DNA of 64,000 nucleotides from Agriterribacter humi (GTDB taxonomy: Bacteria > Bacteroidota > Bacteroidia > Chitinophagales > Chitinophagaceae): positions 1 through 64,000 of the forward strand of contig NZ_VOHQ01000004.1 in NCBI RefSeq assembly GCF_009192765.1. The letters are read 5' to 3'. Of this stretch, positions 34,525-43,934 are shown piece by piece; the first letter of the stretch is position 1; each line of letters begins with the position of its first letter. A model generated the notes under the pieces. That model made no database searches, had not been told where the DNA came from, and was given only the letters and a program-made list of their open reading frames with translations. The position numbers and the translations under genes are program-made.

Positions 34525-37500
34525 CTATTGCATATTATTTTGCTCATCCTCATCACCATGATCATCCCTGCAACTCAATGTTATATAAGTGCTTGGCTTA
34601 AATGCTGCAACGGGTGTTCCCGATTTTTTTTCGGCGGTCATTTTTTGAATAATACGGTTACGTTCTTCAGCAATAGTACGCCGCAATTGCAGGTCATGTT
34701 CAAGATCAAAATACACAGTGCCATCTACAATTGTTTTTTCGGGTTTGGCATAAATGCTCAGCGGGTTGTTGCTCCATAATACCAGGTCGGCATCCTTGCC
34801 GGTTTTAATGCTTCCTGTTCTGTCATCAACATGCAGGGCTTTGGCAGGGTTGATGGTAACCATCTTCCATGCTTCTTCTTCCGTTACGCCGCCATATTTT
34901 ACTGTTTTGGCGGCTTCCTGGTTCAGGCGCCTGGCCATTTCCGCATCATCCGAATTGATACAAACATTCAATCCCATTTTTTGCATTATGGCCGCATTAT
35001 AGGCAATAGCATCAGCCACTTCCATTTTATAACCAAACCAGTCTGCAAAAGTGGATACATTCGCGCCATGCGCTTTCATTTTATCCGCTACTTTATATCC
35101 TTCCAATATATGTGTGAAGGTATTAATGCGGAAACCGAATTTTTCTGCCACCCGCATGGTATAGGTTATTTCGCTTTGTACATAAGAATGACAGGTGATA
35201 AACCTTTTTTTATGCATGATCTCCACCAGCGCATCCAGCTCAAGATCTCTTCTTACCGCAGCAAAAGGATTTGCCGCCTGCTTCTTTTTTCCTGTAGCGA
35301 CGGAAGCCTTTTTCAACGCATTTTCATAATCAACAGCCCTTTGAAAAGCATCGGTGAGCACCTGCTCCACGCCCATTCTTGTATCGGGGAAACGGTTGTT
35401 GGCAGGTGATGTGGTACGCTTTACATTTTCACCCAATGCAAATTTGATGAAAGGATCCGCATTTTTAAATTTCAATCCTTCATCATCTGCACCCCAGCGC
35501 AGTTTTATCAGTTGCGTTTGCCCCCCAATGGTATTGGCAGAGCCATGCAGTATATGCGAAGCTGTAACTCCCCCGGCAAGCTGCCTGTATATGTTGATGT
35601 CATCGGGATTTAAGTTATCGCCTATCCGCACTTCCGAGGTAACGGACTGTGCTCCTTCATTAATGGAAACAGTAGCGATGTGCGAATGTTCATCAATAAT
35701 ACCTGCCGTAAGGTATTTGCCTGTTGCATCTATGATTTTGGCTCCGGAAACATTGGAAATATTTTTACCTATCCGCACAATCTTTCCATCCTTTACGAGC
35801 ACATCCGTATTTTCTAAATTTCCTTCTGCTTCGCTGGTCCAGACCGCAGCGCTCTTAAAAAGCAGCGTTTCCTGTTTGGGTAATTCATCCCAGCCATAAC
35901 TGCCAAAGGGATAAGTAATCTTTGCCATCGGTAAGTCCTGCTGAACCGCGGCGGTATCTGGTTTTATAGTTGTTGTTTTAGAAAAAAGGGCGGTCCATAA
36001 CAGGCTGTTGCCATCCGCATCGGCACCATTGCCTTTCCATGAACTATCATCGTTTACCACGCCGCTCAGCCGTATAACCGATTTTGATTTTTTATTGGGT
36101 TTAAAACCCAGGCTTACCAACTTGCCGTTAAAACTGAATTTAACAGGGAGCGTATCGGTATTGATGATATTGGCAGCACGTGCATTTTTAACGTCAATAG
36201 TATAATTAATATCTCCCTTTCCGGAATGCAATACAAGGGTATATATTCCCTTTATATCATTCCACTCCGCATCCTGTACCGTATATTTTTCACCCTGCAC
36301 CCAATTTTGATAAACAATGGACTGCTCTTTAAATATGGGCCCCGAAGCAATCAAAAAATTGGCCAGTTTGCCTGCTTCAATGCTGCCCACTTTATCATAT
36401 ACACCCAACAGGGTTGCCGGTGTTTTGGTTAATGCTTCCAATGCTTTCTGCTCACTCAGCCCGTTATCAATGGCTTTGCGGATATTGGGCAAAAACTGTT
36501 TGGGGTCGTTTAAATCGGCCGGTGTCAAACAAAAAATAATTCCCGCCTTTTCAAAAGCAGCGGCGTTTACAGGCGCCATCTCCCAATGTTTTAAATCGTT
36601 TAGTGAAACAAGGCGGGCATTATCGGGGTCTTCCACATCCATTGCATGCGGGTAATTAACGGGTAAAATAAATGCAGCTTTGGTAGCCGCTATTTCTTTT
36701 ATGCGCTGGTATTCATTGCCGCCTCCCTTAATGATATACTGCACGCCAAATTCATCCCCGATCCTGTCTGCACGTATATCAGCCCACTTGTCGCCGGCAT
36801 CAAATACCTGCGGCAGTTGCTGGTTATTGTTCCAGGCCTGCAGGCTGAGGTTTACGCCTTCGGCAGTTGGATTGCTCTTATACCAGGCCGCATCAAGGTA
36901 GCTTTGGCGCAATAAAGCAATTGCGCCCATGAGGCTGGTAGGATAGCTTTGAGTAGAGGTCCCTTTGCTGAAAGAATAATGGGCTGATGCTTTTTCTTTT
37001 ACAATAACGAGGTTTTCTTTTTTATCTGCCAGGGTAACCAATGTTCCCGTACCGCGTGCAATACCATCCTTGCGATGCGTTAGCACCGTACCAAAACCAA
37101 TATCCCTGAAGTTTTTTGCTTTATCATTATCCGCCTCAAACAATGCAGCAGCGTCTGCATCCGCCTTAATGGCCTGGTTCCAGCCATAAGCACCTTTTGT
37201 ATTGGAAGTTAACTGTGCAGGAGCGCTGTAACTGAACCCGCCCCCACTGCGCCGGGGCGCGGGTATACCATAATCGCTGTACAGGTCAATAAATGAAGGA
37301 ATAATATATTTTCCCTTACAATCCACCACAATGGCATCTTTGGGAACAGCAATATCATTTCCAACTGCAATGATCTTTCCTTTTTGTATGAGCAGTGATG
37401 CATTTTGCAAAGTGGTTTGCGCATCCTTTACTATAGTAGCATGGGTAAAAATATAGGTCCCGCTCCGCTCATCGGCAACACCGTTTACCGGAAAGGTTTG

Positions 37501-37560
37501 TTGCGCATATACTCCGCTCATTACAGCACAGCAAAACCATGAGAAAATTAATTTTTTCAT
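34525..37560 (-). CDS. Large two-domain amidohydrolase
   Basis: A 1011-residue secreted protein (signal peptide to about residue 19) with two amidohydrolase domains in tandem. The first (about 25-440) has DLYSDYG where the HxH metal pair should be and appears inactive. The second (about 555-990) keeps IIDEHSHIA, the later histidines in FITCHSYVQ and NTFTHILEGY, and the metal Asp region NSDDAE, so it should be a working metal-dependent hydrolase of the imidazolonepropionase/prolidase-like branch. A roughly 90-residue beta-rich insert links the two. Together with the next gene it gives three related domains, of which only one looks catalytic. Confidence 0.88.
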   Translation of the reverse strand: MKKLIFSWFCCAVMSGVYAQQTFPVNGVADERSGTYIFTHATIVKDAQTTLQNASLLIQKGKIIAVGNDIAVPKDAIVVDCKGKYIIPSFIDLYSDYGIPAPRRSGGGFSYSAPAQLTSNTKGAYGWNQAIKADADAAALFEADNDKAKNFRDIGFGTVLTHRKDGIARGTGTLVTLADKKENLVIVKEKASAHYSFSKGTSTQSYPTSLMGAIALLRQSYLDAAWYKSNPTAEGVNLSLQAWNNNQQLPQVFDAGDKWADIRADRIGDEFGVQYIIKGGGNEYQRIKEIAATKAAFILPVNYPHAMDVEDPDNARLVSLNDLKHWEMAPVNAAAFEKAGIIFCLTPADLNDPKQFLPNIRKAIDNGLSEQKALEALTKTPATLLGVYDKVGSIEAGKLANFLIASGPIFKEQSIVYQNWVQGEKYTVQDAEWNDIKGIYTLVLHSGKGDINYTIDVKNARAANIINTDTLPVKFSFNGKLVSLGFKPNKKSKSVIRLSGVVNDDSSWKGNGADADGNSLLWTALFSKTTTIKPDTAAVQQDLPMAKITYPFGSYGWDELPKQETLLFKSAAVWTSEAEGNLENTDVLVKDGKIVRIGKNISNVSGAKIIDATGKYLTAGIIDEHSHIATVSINEGAQSVTSEVRIGDNLNPDDINIYRQLAGGVTASHILHGSANTIGGQTQLIKLRWGADDEGLKFKNADPFIKFALGENVKRTTSPANNRFPDTRMGVEQVLTDAFQRAVDYENALKKASVATGKKKQAANPFAAVRRDLELDALVEIMHKKRFITCHSYVQSEITYTMRVAEKFGFRINTFTHILEGYKVADKMKAHGANVSTFADWFGYKMEVADAIAYNAAIMQKMGLNVCINSDDAEMARRLNQEAAKTVKYGGVTEEEAWKMVTINPAKALHVDDRTGSIKTGKDADLVLWSNNPLSIYAKPEKTIVDGTVYFDLEHDLQLRRTIAEERNRIIQKMTAEKKSGTPVAAFKPSTYITLSCRDDHGDEDEQNNMQ

Positions 37561-37785
37561 CAGCAGATGTTTTAAATAAATATATGAGGTTGAAAGGTAA
37601 GTTAAAATTGTTTTTTAGGGCGTCCGTCTATGCTTTACAAATATTAAATGAGTATCAAAAGCAGCGCCTGATCTCCTATCCCCGTATTCCTGTAACCTTT
37701 TTTTGAAAAATCCCTTGCCAGCCCGGAAATAAACCTTCAGGTCAAAATTTCATGCATAACATTTTTAATATTTACGCATATTTCA

Positions 37786-40008
37786 ATGAGAAAGCAATTA
37801 TTATTTACATTGGTCCTCTTCATTTCCCTTTTTTCATGCTCGGAAAAGAAGATTTCCGATACACGAACTGCATATACCGATCAGCCCTACCAGCAGGATT
37901 ATAGCATTAAATATAATATAACAGACACCGGTACTATATTATATAAAGTTTCCGCTGATCGTAACGGCGTTATCCAAATCCTTTCTTCCCAAGGTTTGCT
38001 CCACCCCTTTTCAGGAGCCATGCTTTATCCCGGAGCGCTTGTGCCCGATGACACTTACCGGCCCATGAAGGATAGAAAGATTGCCGCCATCGGTTTATAC
38101 CAGCATCAACTTGTATACCTCGATGATAAAGCCGTACTCAGCAATGCATGGGCGGGAAATTTATATTCCAAACATGGTTTACCCGATGCCGCTGTTTTTG
38201 CCGGAGGGGATGATTTCGCTTTTTTAATCTCTGACGGAAGTTCGTTGCAATACCTTAAAAATTCACAGGCGCTTTGGCAAAACAAAAGCGGTGAGCAGGT
38301 ACTTGATATTGTATATGACAGCACAAAGCACGCTTTTTTAGTGCTTACCCCCCAACAAATATTTTCTTTTTCGCCTGCAGACAAAAATTATACCACCCTG
38401 TTTAAGGCAGACAGTCTTACGTGCTTTACCATAGCAAATAATGGAAAAGATATTGTGGCAGGTACCCATAATGGTTATATCGTTATTGATGCATCTACAG
38501 GAAAACAAAAGGGAGAAATAAACAGGAAGCTGCCCTGGACAGAACTTACTGCTGTTACGGAAATAGAGGGCAAACTCTGGTTCGGTTCAAAAAGAGGGGC
38601 TTTTATGCTTAAAGAAGATGGTAAGTTCAACTACTATGCTTCCAAACGATGGCTCCCCTCCGATAATGTAAAGCAAATCGTTAAAGGCGGAAAAGACAAC
38701 GTACTCATTTTGACCGATGCAGGATTAGCGAAAATCTTTTTTACAGCAATGACACTGGAAGATAAGGCCGCTTTCTTTGATAAACAGGTAAGACAAAGGC
38801 ATATCCGCAACGGCTTTAATGCTACGCTCGCCGGTATGAAAGACGGGAACCTGGGAACAGGTCATATGGAAGATTCGGATAATGATGGTTTATGGACCTC
38901 TATGTATCTCGGCGCAGAGGCTTTCCGCTATGCGGTTACCAAATCACCGGAAGCTTTACAAAATTGCCGCGAATCGCTGGACGCCATGGAACGCCTTTAT
39001 TCCGTTAATCCTGTAAAGGGTTTCCCTGCACGTTCATATGAAAGGAGAGGGTATAAGCTCCACGACCCCGAAAAATGGATCCCTGCACCCGATCCTGAGT
39101 GGGACTGGAAATCAACCACCAGCAGTGACGAGGCTATTGGTCATATTTTTGTTTTTGCCGTCCTGGCAGAACTGGTAGATGATGAGGATATAAAAAAGAA
39201 GTCGGTAGCGCTGATAGATTCACTGATGCAGCATGTTGTGGATAATGATTTTTACCTGGTAGACTGGGATGGGAAACCCACCCTCTGGGGGAAATGGAAT
39301 CCGCAATATGTAAATGCAAGGCCAAAAAATGTAGGCGATAGAAAAATCAACTCATCCAATATCATTGCCATGCTGCAAACGGCATATCATTTTACCAAAA
39401 AAGAGATCTACAAGGAAAAGGCCTTTGAGTTGATGAACAAGCATGGTTACCTCGAAAACCTGATGCGTCCCATGAAAGAAATTGGCCAAGCACCTGCAGA
39501 TGCAGACGACTGGAGTAAAATGTTGTCGCAGGGGTGGAATCATTCAGACGATGAAATGTATTTCCTGGGATACTGGGGTTTGTACCGTTATGCTTTCAAC
39601 GATACCCTCAAAGAAAAATATAAAGAAGCCATTATTGATCACTGGGAGGTAGAAAGACCCGAGAAAGAAGGCGCCTGGAATATTTTTACCGCGCTTACCG
39701 GTGCAAAAGAATTTGATCTGAAGGAAGCCGTATGGTATTTACAGGAGTATCCCCTGGATATGATCGGCTGGACGGTACAAAATAGTGAAAGAAAAGATAT
39801 AGAGCTGGTAGAACCCAATTTCCGCGGGCAAACAACCAAAGAAGTATTGCCACCGGATGAACTGGATATCAGCAGGCATAATGGCAACAGGTTTGATTTG
39901 AATGGCGGACGCAACGGCAACAGCGAGTATAGCGCCGGTGACATATGGCTGCTCCCTTACTGGATGGGCCGATACCTTGAGGTGATCAATGCGCCGGCCA
40001 ATAAATAA
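37786..40008 (+). CDS. Two-domain lipoprotein (propeller + helical toroid), copy A
   Basis: A 740-residue lipoprotein (LFSCSE, Cys18). Residues ~40-330 are repetitive beta strands with the feel of a Reg_prop/two-component-regulator-like propeller (LLHPFSGAMLYPGALVPDD, ELTAVTEIEGKLWFGSKRGAFML). Residues ~350-740 are helical with (alpha/alpha)-toroid character and conserved blocks DNDGLWTSMYLG, GFPARSYERRG, EWDWKSTTSSDE and WNHSDDEMYFLGYWGLYRY. Acidic and aromatic residues in these blocks suggest a glycan-active or glycan-binding site, but I do not recognise a named family. The next gene is a close paralogue starting 33 bp downstream. Confidence 0.85.
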   Translation: MRKQLLFTLVLFISLFSCSEKKISDTRTAYTDQPYQQDYSIKYNITDTGTILYKVSADRNGVIQILSSQGLLHPFSGAMLYPGALVPDDTYRPMKDRKIAAIGLYQHQLVYLDDKAVLSNAWAGNLYSKHGLPDAAVFAGGDDFAFLISDGSSLQYLKNSQALWQNKSGEQVLDIVYDSTKHAFLVLTPQQIFSFSPADKNYTTLFKADSLTCFTIANNGKDIVAGTHNGYIVIDASTGKQKGEINRKLPWTELTAVTEIEGKLWFGSKRGAFMLKEDGKFNYYASKRWLPSDNVKQIVKGGKDNVLILTDAGLAKIFFTAMTLEDKAAFFDKQVRQRHIRNGFNATLAGMKDGNLGTGHMEDSDNDGLWTSMYLGAEAFRYAVTKSPEALQNCRESLDAMERLYSVNPVKGFPARSYERRGYKLHDPEKWIPAPDPEWDWKSTTSSDEAIGHIFVFAVLAELVDDEDIKKKSVALIDSLMQHVVDNDFYLVDWDGKPTLWGKWNPQYVNARPKNVGDRKINSSNIIAMLQTAYHFTKKEIYKEKAFELMNKHGYLENLMRPMKEIGQAPADADDWSKMLSQGWNHSDDEMYFLGYWGLYRYAFNDTLKEKYKEAIIDHWEVERPEKEGAWNIFTALTGAKEFDLKEAVWYLQEYPLDMIGWTVQNSERKDIELVEPNFRGQTTKEVLPPDELDISRHNGNRFDLNGGRNGNSEYSAGDIWLLPYWMGRYLEVINAPANK

Positions 40009-40041
40009 ACCTCATCATTAAGCTGGTTTAAAATACGGCAA

Positions 40042-42318
40042 ATGAAAAAATGGTTACCGGCATGCATAGCTATCCTGGGATTGGTTTCCTGTTTGCAGGA
40101 AAAGCCGGAACAAGATCAGCATGAACAGGCATATACCGATGTGCCCTACCTGCAGGATTACAGCATTAAATATGATATAGCCGACAGTGGCATTAATCTA
40201 TACAAAGCGTACGCCGACCGCAATGGCGTTATACAGGTCCTTTCTTCCAAAGGTTTGCTGCATCCCTTTTCCGGCGCCATGCTTTATCCCGGAACGCTGG
40301 TGCCCGATGACAGCTACCACCCTATGAAGGATAAGAAGATCAGCGCCATGGGTATATACCGGCATCAACTGGTATACCTTGATGATAAAGCCGTGCTCAG
40401 CAATGCATGGGCTGGCAGGGTGTATATAAAACACGGTCTTGCCAACGCCAGTATTTTTTCCGGCGGCAGTAATTTTGATTTCCTGATATCGGATGGCAGT
40501 GCCCTGCAATATCTTAAAGACGCGCAGGTGCTGTGGGAAGGCAAAAGCACGGAGCGGGTATTGGATATCATATCCGACAGCGTAAAGCATCGCTTTTTGG
40601 TGCTTACCCCTGCGCAAATATTTTCCTTTTCGCCTGCTGATAAAAGCTCTACTTCCTTGTTTGCAGCAGACAGTCTTACCTGCTTTAGCCTGTCCAACGG
40701 CGGGAAGGAGATAGTGGTGGGTACCCGTAACGGTTATATCGTTATAGATGCAGTTACCGGCAAGCAAAAAGGCGGGGTGAACAGAATGCTGCCCTCGACG
40801 GAACTTACCGCTGTTGCTGAAATAGATGGGAGTTTATGGTTTGGTTCCGCCAAAGGCGCTTTCATGCTGAAAGACGATGGCAAATTCAATTACTACACAT
40901 CTAAACGGTGGCTCCCTTCAGATGATGTAAAGCATATTGCTGAAGGTGATGGAAGCAGCGTGCTGGTGCTGACGGGCGCCGGGTTGGGAAAGATCAGCTT
41001 TATGCAGATGACCCTGGAGGAAAAAGCGGCTTTTTACGACAAACAGGTAAGGCTTAGACATATACGATATGGTTTGTATTGTGATGTGGCGAACCTGGAG
41101 GATGGTGATCTTTCCACTGCCACACTAAAACCACGTGACAGTGATAATCTCTGGACTGCCATGTACCTCGGCGGCCAGTTGTTCAGGTACCTGGTTACTC
41201 ATCAAGCGGAAGCGAAGCAAAATTGTATCGAATCCTTTGAAGCAATGGAGAGGCTGTATACAATACATGATATTCCCGGTTTTTTTGCCCGCTCCTTTGA
41301 GCGGCGGGGTATAATGCCTTTCAAAAATGAGTATCGTCCCTACCTGCAGCATTACTGGTACCCCGGTTATCAGAACACCATTAGCTGGAGGCATGCCGCT
41401 GATACGGAGTGGGACTGGAAAGGCGCGCCCAGCAGCGATCAAACCGTTGGACAAATGTTTGCACTTACCTTGCTGGCCCAATATATGGATGATGAAGGGA
41501 TAAAGAAGAGGGCCATACAATTAATGGACGGGCTAATGTCACATATTGTTGACCATCAGCTCCGGCTGGTTGATCATGACGGAAGGGCTACGTTATGGGG
41601 AATCTGGCATCCGGAATATGTGAACCGTTTCCCGGAAATGGTGGGCGACAGAAAATTATATTCTTCCAACATTATCGCTTTTCTGCAAACCGCCTGGCAT
41701 TTTACCGGGAAAGAAAAGTATAGAAAAGTTGCGGAAGATCTTCTGTACCGGCACGGATACCTCAAAAATTTAACGCGTCCTTTTGCAGCCATAGGAAAGG
41801 CACCTCCTGAAGCGGACGCCTGGAGCAGAACCTTGTCGGCAGAATGGAACCATTCGGATGATGAAATGTACTTCCTCGCTTACTGGGGTTTGTATCCTTA
41901 TGCGCTGGACGACTCGCTGAAAGAACAATACCGGAGCGCCATACGGGATCACTACGAAATAAAAAAGCCTGACAAAAACGCCCTTTGGAATTTTTGCTAC
42001 GCCCTTACCGGCGCCGGCGATTTTAATTTGCAGGAAAGCATCTGGCATTTAAAAGAAATGCCATTGGATATGATCGAATGGTCAATGCATAACAGTCATC
42101 GCGCAGACATCAGATATATGGAAGAAAATTTCCGGGGGCAAACCACCACGGAAGTGCTGCCTCCCGATGAACGGCCGGAACAGAAACACAACCGGAATCT
42201 CTTTACATTAGACGTGCAGTATAAAGGGCATAGCGAGCAGGGCGCCGGCGATACTTACTTATTGCCTTACTGGATGGGCCGATACCTTGAAGTGATCAGG
42301 GCGCCGGAGAAGAAATAA
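40042..42318 (+). CDS. Two-domain lipoprotein (propeller + helical toroid), copy B
   Basis: A 758-residue tandem paralogue of the preceding gene (lipobox GLVSC, Cys17). The N-terminal propeller half is very similar throughout. In the helical half, the DNLWTAMYLGG, GFFARSFERRG, EWDWKGAPSSDQ, WNHSDDEMYFLAYWGLYPY and FRGQTTTEVLPPDE blocks are kept. Between the second and third blocks copy B carries an extra ~17-residue aromatic segment (RPYLQHYWYPGYQNTISWRH). The duplication is recent enough for the genes to align at DNA level yet diverged enough to suggest different ligands. Function unknown; probably outer-membrane-anchored. Confidence 0.85.
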   Translation: MKKWLPACIAILGLVSCLQEKPEQDQHEQAYTDVPYLQDYSIKYDIADSGINLYKAYADRNGVIQVLSSKGLLHPFSGAMLYPGTLVPDDSYHPMKDKKISAMGIYRHQLVYLDDKAVLSNAWAGRVYIKHGLANASIFSGGSNFDFLISDGSALQYLKDAQVLWEGKSTERVLDIISDSVKHRFLVLTPAQIFSFSPADKSSTSLFAADSLTCFSLSNGGKEIVVGTRNGYIVIDAVTGKQKGGVNRMLPSTELTAVAEIDGSLWFGSAKGAFMLKDDGKFNYYTSKRWLPSDDVKHIAEGDGSSVLVLTGAGLGKISFMQMTLEEKAAFYDKQVRLRHIRYGLYCDVANLEDGDLSTATLKPRDSDNLWTAMYLGGQLFRYLVTHQAEAKQNCIESFEAMERLYTIHDIPGFFARSFERRGIMPFKNEYRPYLQHYWYPGYQNTISWRHAADTEWDWKGAPSSDQTVGQMFALTLLAQYMDDEGIKKRAIQLMDGLMSHIVDHQLRLVDHDGRATLWGIWHPEYVNRFPEMVGDRKLYSSNIIAFLQTAWHFTGKEKYRKVAEDLLYRHGYLKNLTRPFAAIGKAPPEADAWSRTLSAEWNHSDDEMYFLAYWGLYPYALDDSLKEQYRSAIRDHYEIKKPDKNALWNFCYALTGAGDFNLQESIWHLKEMPLDMIEWSMHNSHRADIRYMEENFRGQTTTEVLPPDERPEQKHNRNLFTLDVQYKGHSEQGAGDTYLLPYWMGRYLEVIRAPEKK

Positions 42319-42442
42319 AGCGGAAAAAGTTTCGAAACATCACCTTTTTGTATTGATTTCACCGGTGCATGCATACAACATAACGTTCACCCATAACCGT
42401 TTTAATAAAACTTTATATATTCTTTTATACCATCGGCACAAT

Positions 42443-42512
42443 TTTCGCGTTTTGCTCACTCCCCGTTCAGTTTATAAATAATTGAATGTTCTCATAAGTA
42501 CCAAACGCGAAA
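42443..42512. promoter_or_regulatory. Separated 10-bp inverted repeat upstream of T9SS gene
   Basis: TTTCGCGTTT (42443-42452) and AAACGCGAAA (42503-42512) are exact reverse complements 50 bp apart, with the second copy 10 bp before the start codon at 42523. CGCG cores are uncommon in these AT-rich spacers. This could be a pair of regulator sites or a long leader stem. Confidence 0.35.
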
Positions 42513-42522
42513 TAATGTCTGT

Positions 42523-43170
42523 ATGAGCCCCCTGGTCCGCAATATATCTTTTTTACTTTTGCCGGGTATCGTTTGCCTGCTCGCTCATTTTACCGGCTTG
42601 TCCCAAACCGGCCCAACTGCTTTACAGTTTAGCTCATTTGAAGCTGAGCTTCTGAATAAAAATGCAGTTCAGTTAAAGTGGGGATTTGTGCAGCAGGGAG
42701 GAGACAATATTCATTTTATTATTGAACGCTCTGCCGATGGCATTGCTTTTCAACCCCTGTACAAAACCGGGTCTTCTTTAGGTGCTAACGAGGCAAATTA
42801 TCAGTATACCGATCATGTCTCTATAAAGGACAGCGTTTTTTACAGGATAGCACGACTGGCAGGAAACGGGAAAAAAACTTTTTCCGCCGTTCAAAAAATT
42901 TATTTGCCCCGACACCCAAAGGCGGAGGTGGTTGTTATGCCCAACCCCGTATTTAACAATGCTTCGCTAATCATCAATGATGAAGGGCTGGGTGAAATTT
43001 CCTGCATTTTGTATGATATGACCGGCAAAAATATACGAAGCTACCAACTCAGAAAAACCACGGCTTATATGCAGCAGATATTAGATATGTACAGCGTGCC
43101 CAAAGGAGAATATATTTTAAGCATCCGTGGCGCCACGATCAACGAGTCCAAAAGAATTCTAAAACAATAG
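42523..43170 (+). CDS. T9SS-sorted secreted protein
   Basis: A 215-residue protein with a signal peptide (about residues 1-30), a central fibronectin-like beta domain (about 35-125; SFEAELLNKNAVQLKWGF ... FIIERSADGIAFQPL) and a C-terminal type IX secretion sorting domain of about 75 residues (VVMPNPVFNNASLII ... LYDMTGKNIRSYQL ... VPKGEYILSI). The last part directs export through the T9SS and surface attachment. It is unusually short for a T9SS cargo, with no enzymatic domain visible. Confidence 0.88.
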   Translation: MSPLVRNISFLLLPGIVCLLAHFTGLSQTGPTALQFSSFEAELLNKNAVQLKWGFVQQGGDNIHFIIERSADGIAFQPLYKTGSSLGANEANYQYTDHVSIKDSVFYRIARLAGNGKKTFSAVQKIYLPRHPKAEVVVMPNPVFNNASLIINDEGLGEISCILYDMTGKNIRSYQLRKTTAYMQQILDMYSVPKGEYILSIRGATINESKRILKQ

Positions 43171-43190
43171 AAGAACTATCTTTGCCGGAT

Positions 43191-43889
43191 ATGATGATCA
43201 AGAAGTCTTTTGTGGCAATTGTATTAGCAGGCCTGCTCCCTTTAACCTGTTATTTTCTCCTGAAACATTTTAGTGCGCAAGCTGTAGTTATGCCAAAGCG
43301 CTTTTTTTACGACAGCGTACAAAACAATACGTCTTACGGCAAAACCACTTCCGACACCATTTGGCATAAAGTAAGGAACTTTAGTCTTACCAACCAGCTC
43401 GGAAAACAGGTTTCCCTCAGCGATTTAGAGGGGAAAATTATAGTGGCTGATTTCTTTTTTACTTCCTGCCCCAGCATTTGCCCAACATTAACCCGCAATA
43501 TGAAACGCCTGCAGGATGCTTTCAACAAAACAGATACCATCGTCAGGTTCCTTTCGTTTAGTGTTGACCCTGTAAGGGATTCGGCTCAAAAGCTAAAAAA
43601 ATATGCGGATAAATATGGTATCAATCACGATACCTGGTGGATGCTTACCGGCGACAAGGAGGAAATATATGATATTGCAAAAAAAGAATTCAAGGCCAAT
43701 ATTGCCGACACTAAAGTAGATACCAACTTTATTCATACTGAATATTTTTTTATCCTGGATAAGGACAGGGTAGTGCGGGGCTGGTATAATGGTATGGACA
43801 GCATTCACCTGAATAAATTAGCCAGCGATGTGGTATTGCTTATGCTGGAAAAGGATAAAAAGAAAAAACGAAGGCTTTTTGGAAATTAA
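43191..43889 (+). CDS. SCO1/SenC-family copper chaperone
   Basis: About 232 residues from the ATG at 43191 (the TTG at 43182 is unlikely). A membrane anchor is followed by a thioredoxin fold with the copper/redox motif TSCPSICPTL (Cys93 and Cys97) and the later copper-ligand His in NFIHTEYFFIL. SCO proteins deliver copper to the CuA centre of cytochrome c oxidase. The following DUF420 gene often occurs in oxidase assembly loci, which supports this role. TATCTTTG at 43177-43184 may be a minus-7 element, implying an almost leaderless mRNA. Confidence 0.9.
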   Translation: MMIKKSFVAIVLAGLLPLTCYFLLKHFSAQAVVMPKRFFYDSVQNNTSYGKTTSDTIWHKVRNFSLTNQLGKQVSLSDLEGKIIVADFFFTSCPSICPTLTRNMKRLQDAFNKTDTIVRFLSFSVDPVRDSAQKLKKYADKYGINHDTWWMLTGDKEEIYDIAKKEFKANIADTKVDTNFIHTEYFFILDKDRVVRGWYNGMDSIHLNKLASDVVLLMLEKDKKKKRRLFGN

Positions 43890-43934
43890 GGCTTTTTAAA
43901 AATTAATAATAATAAAACATCAGGCATAACAGAG

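Noticed and set aside
34831-35409. Antisense frame of 192 codons inside the large amidohydrolase gene
   Set aside because: Shadow of a real gene with conserved motifs on the other strand.
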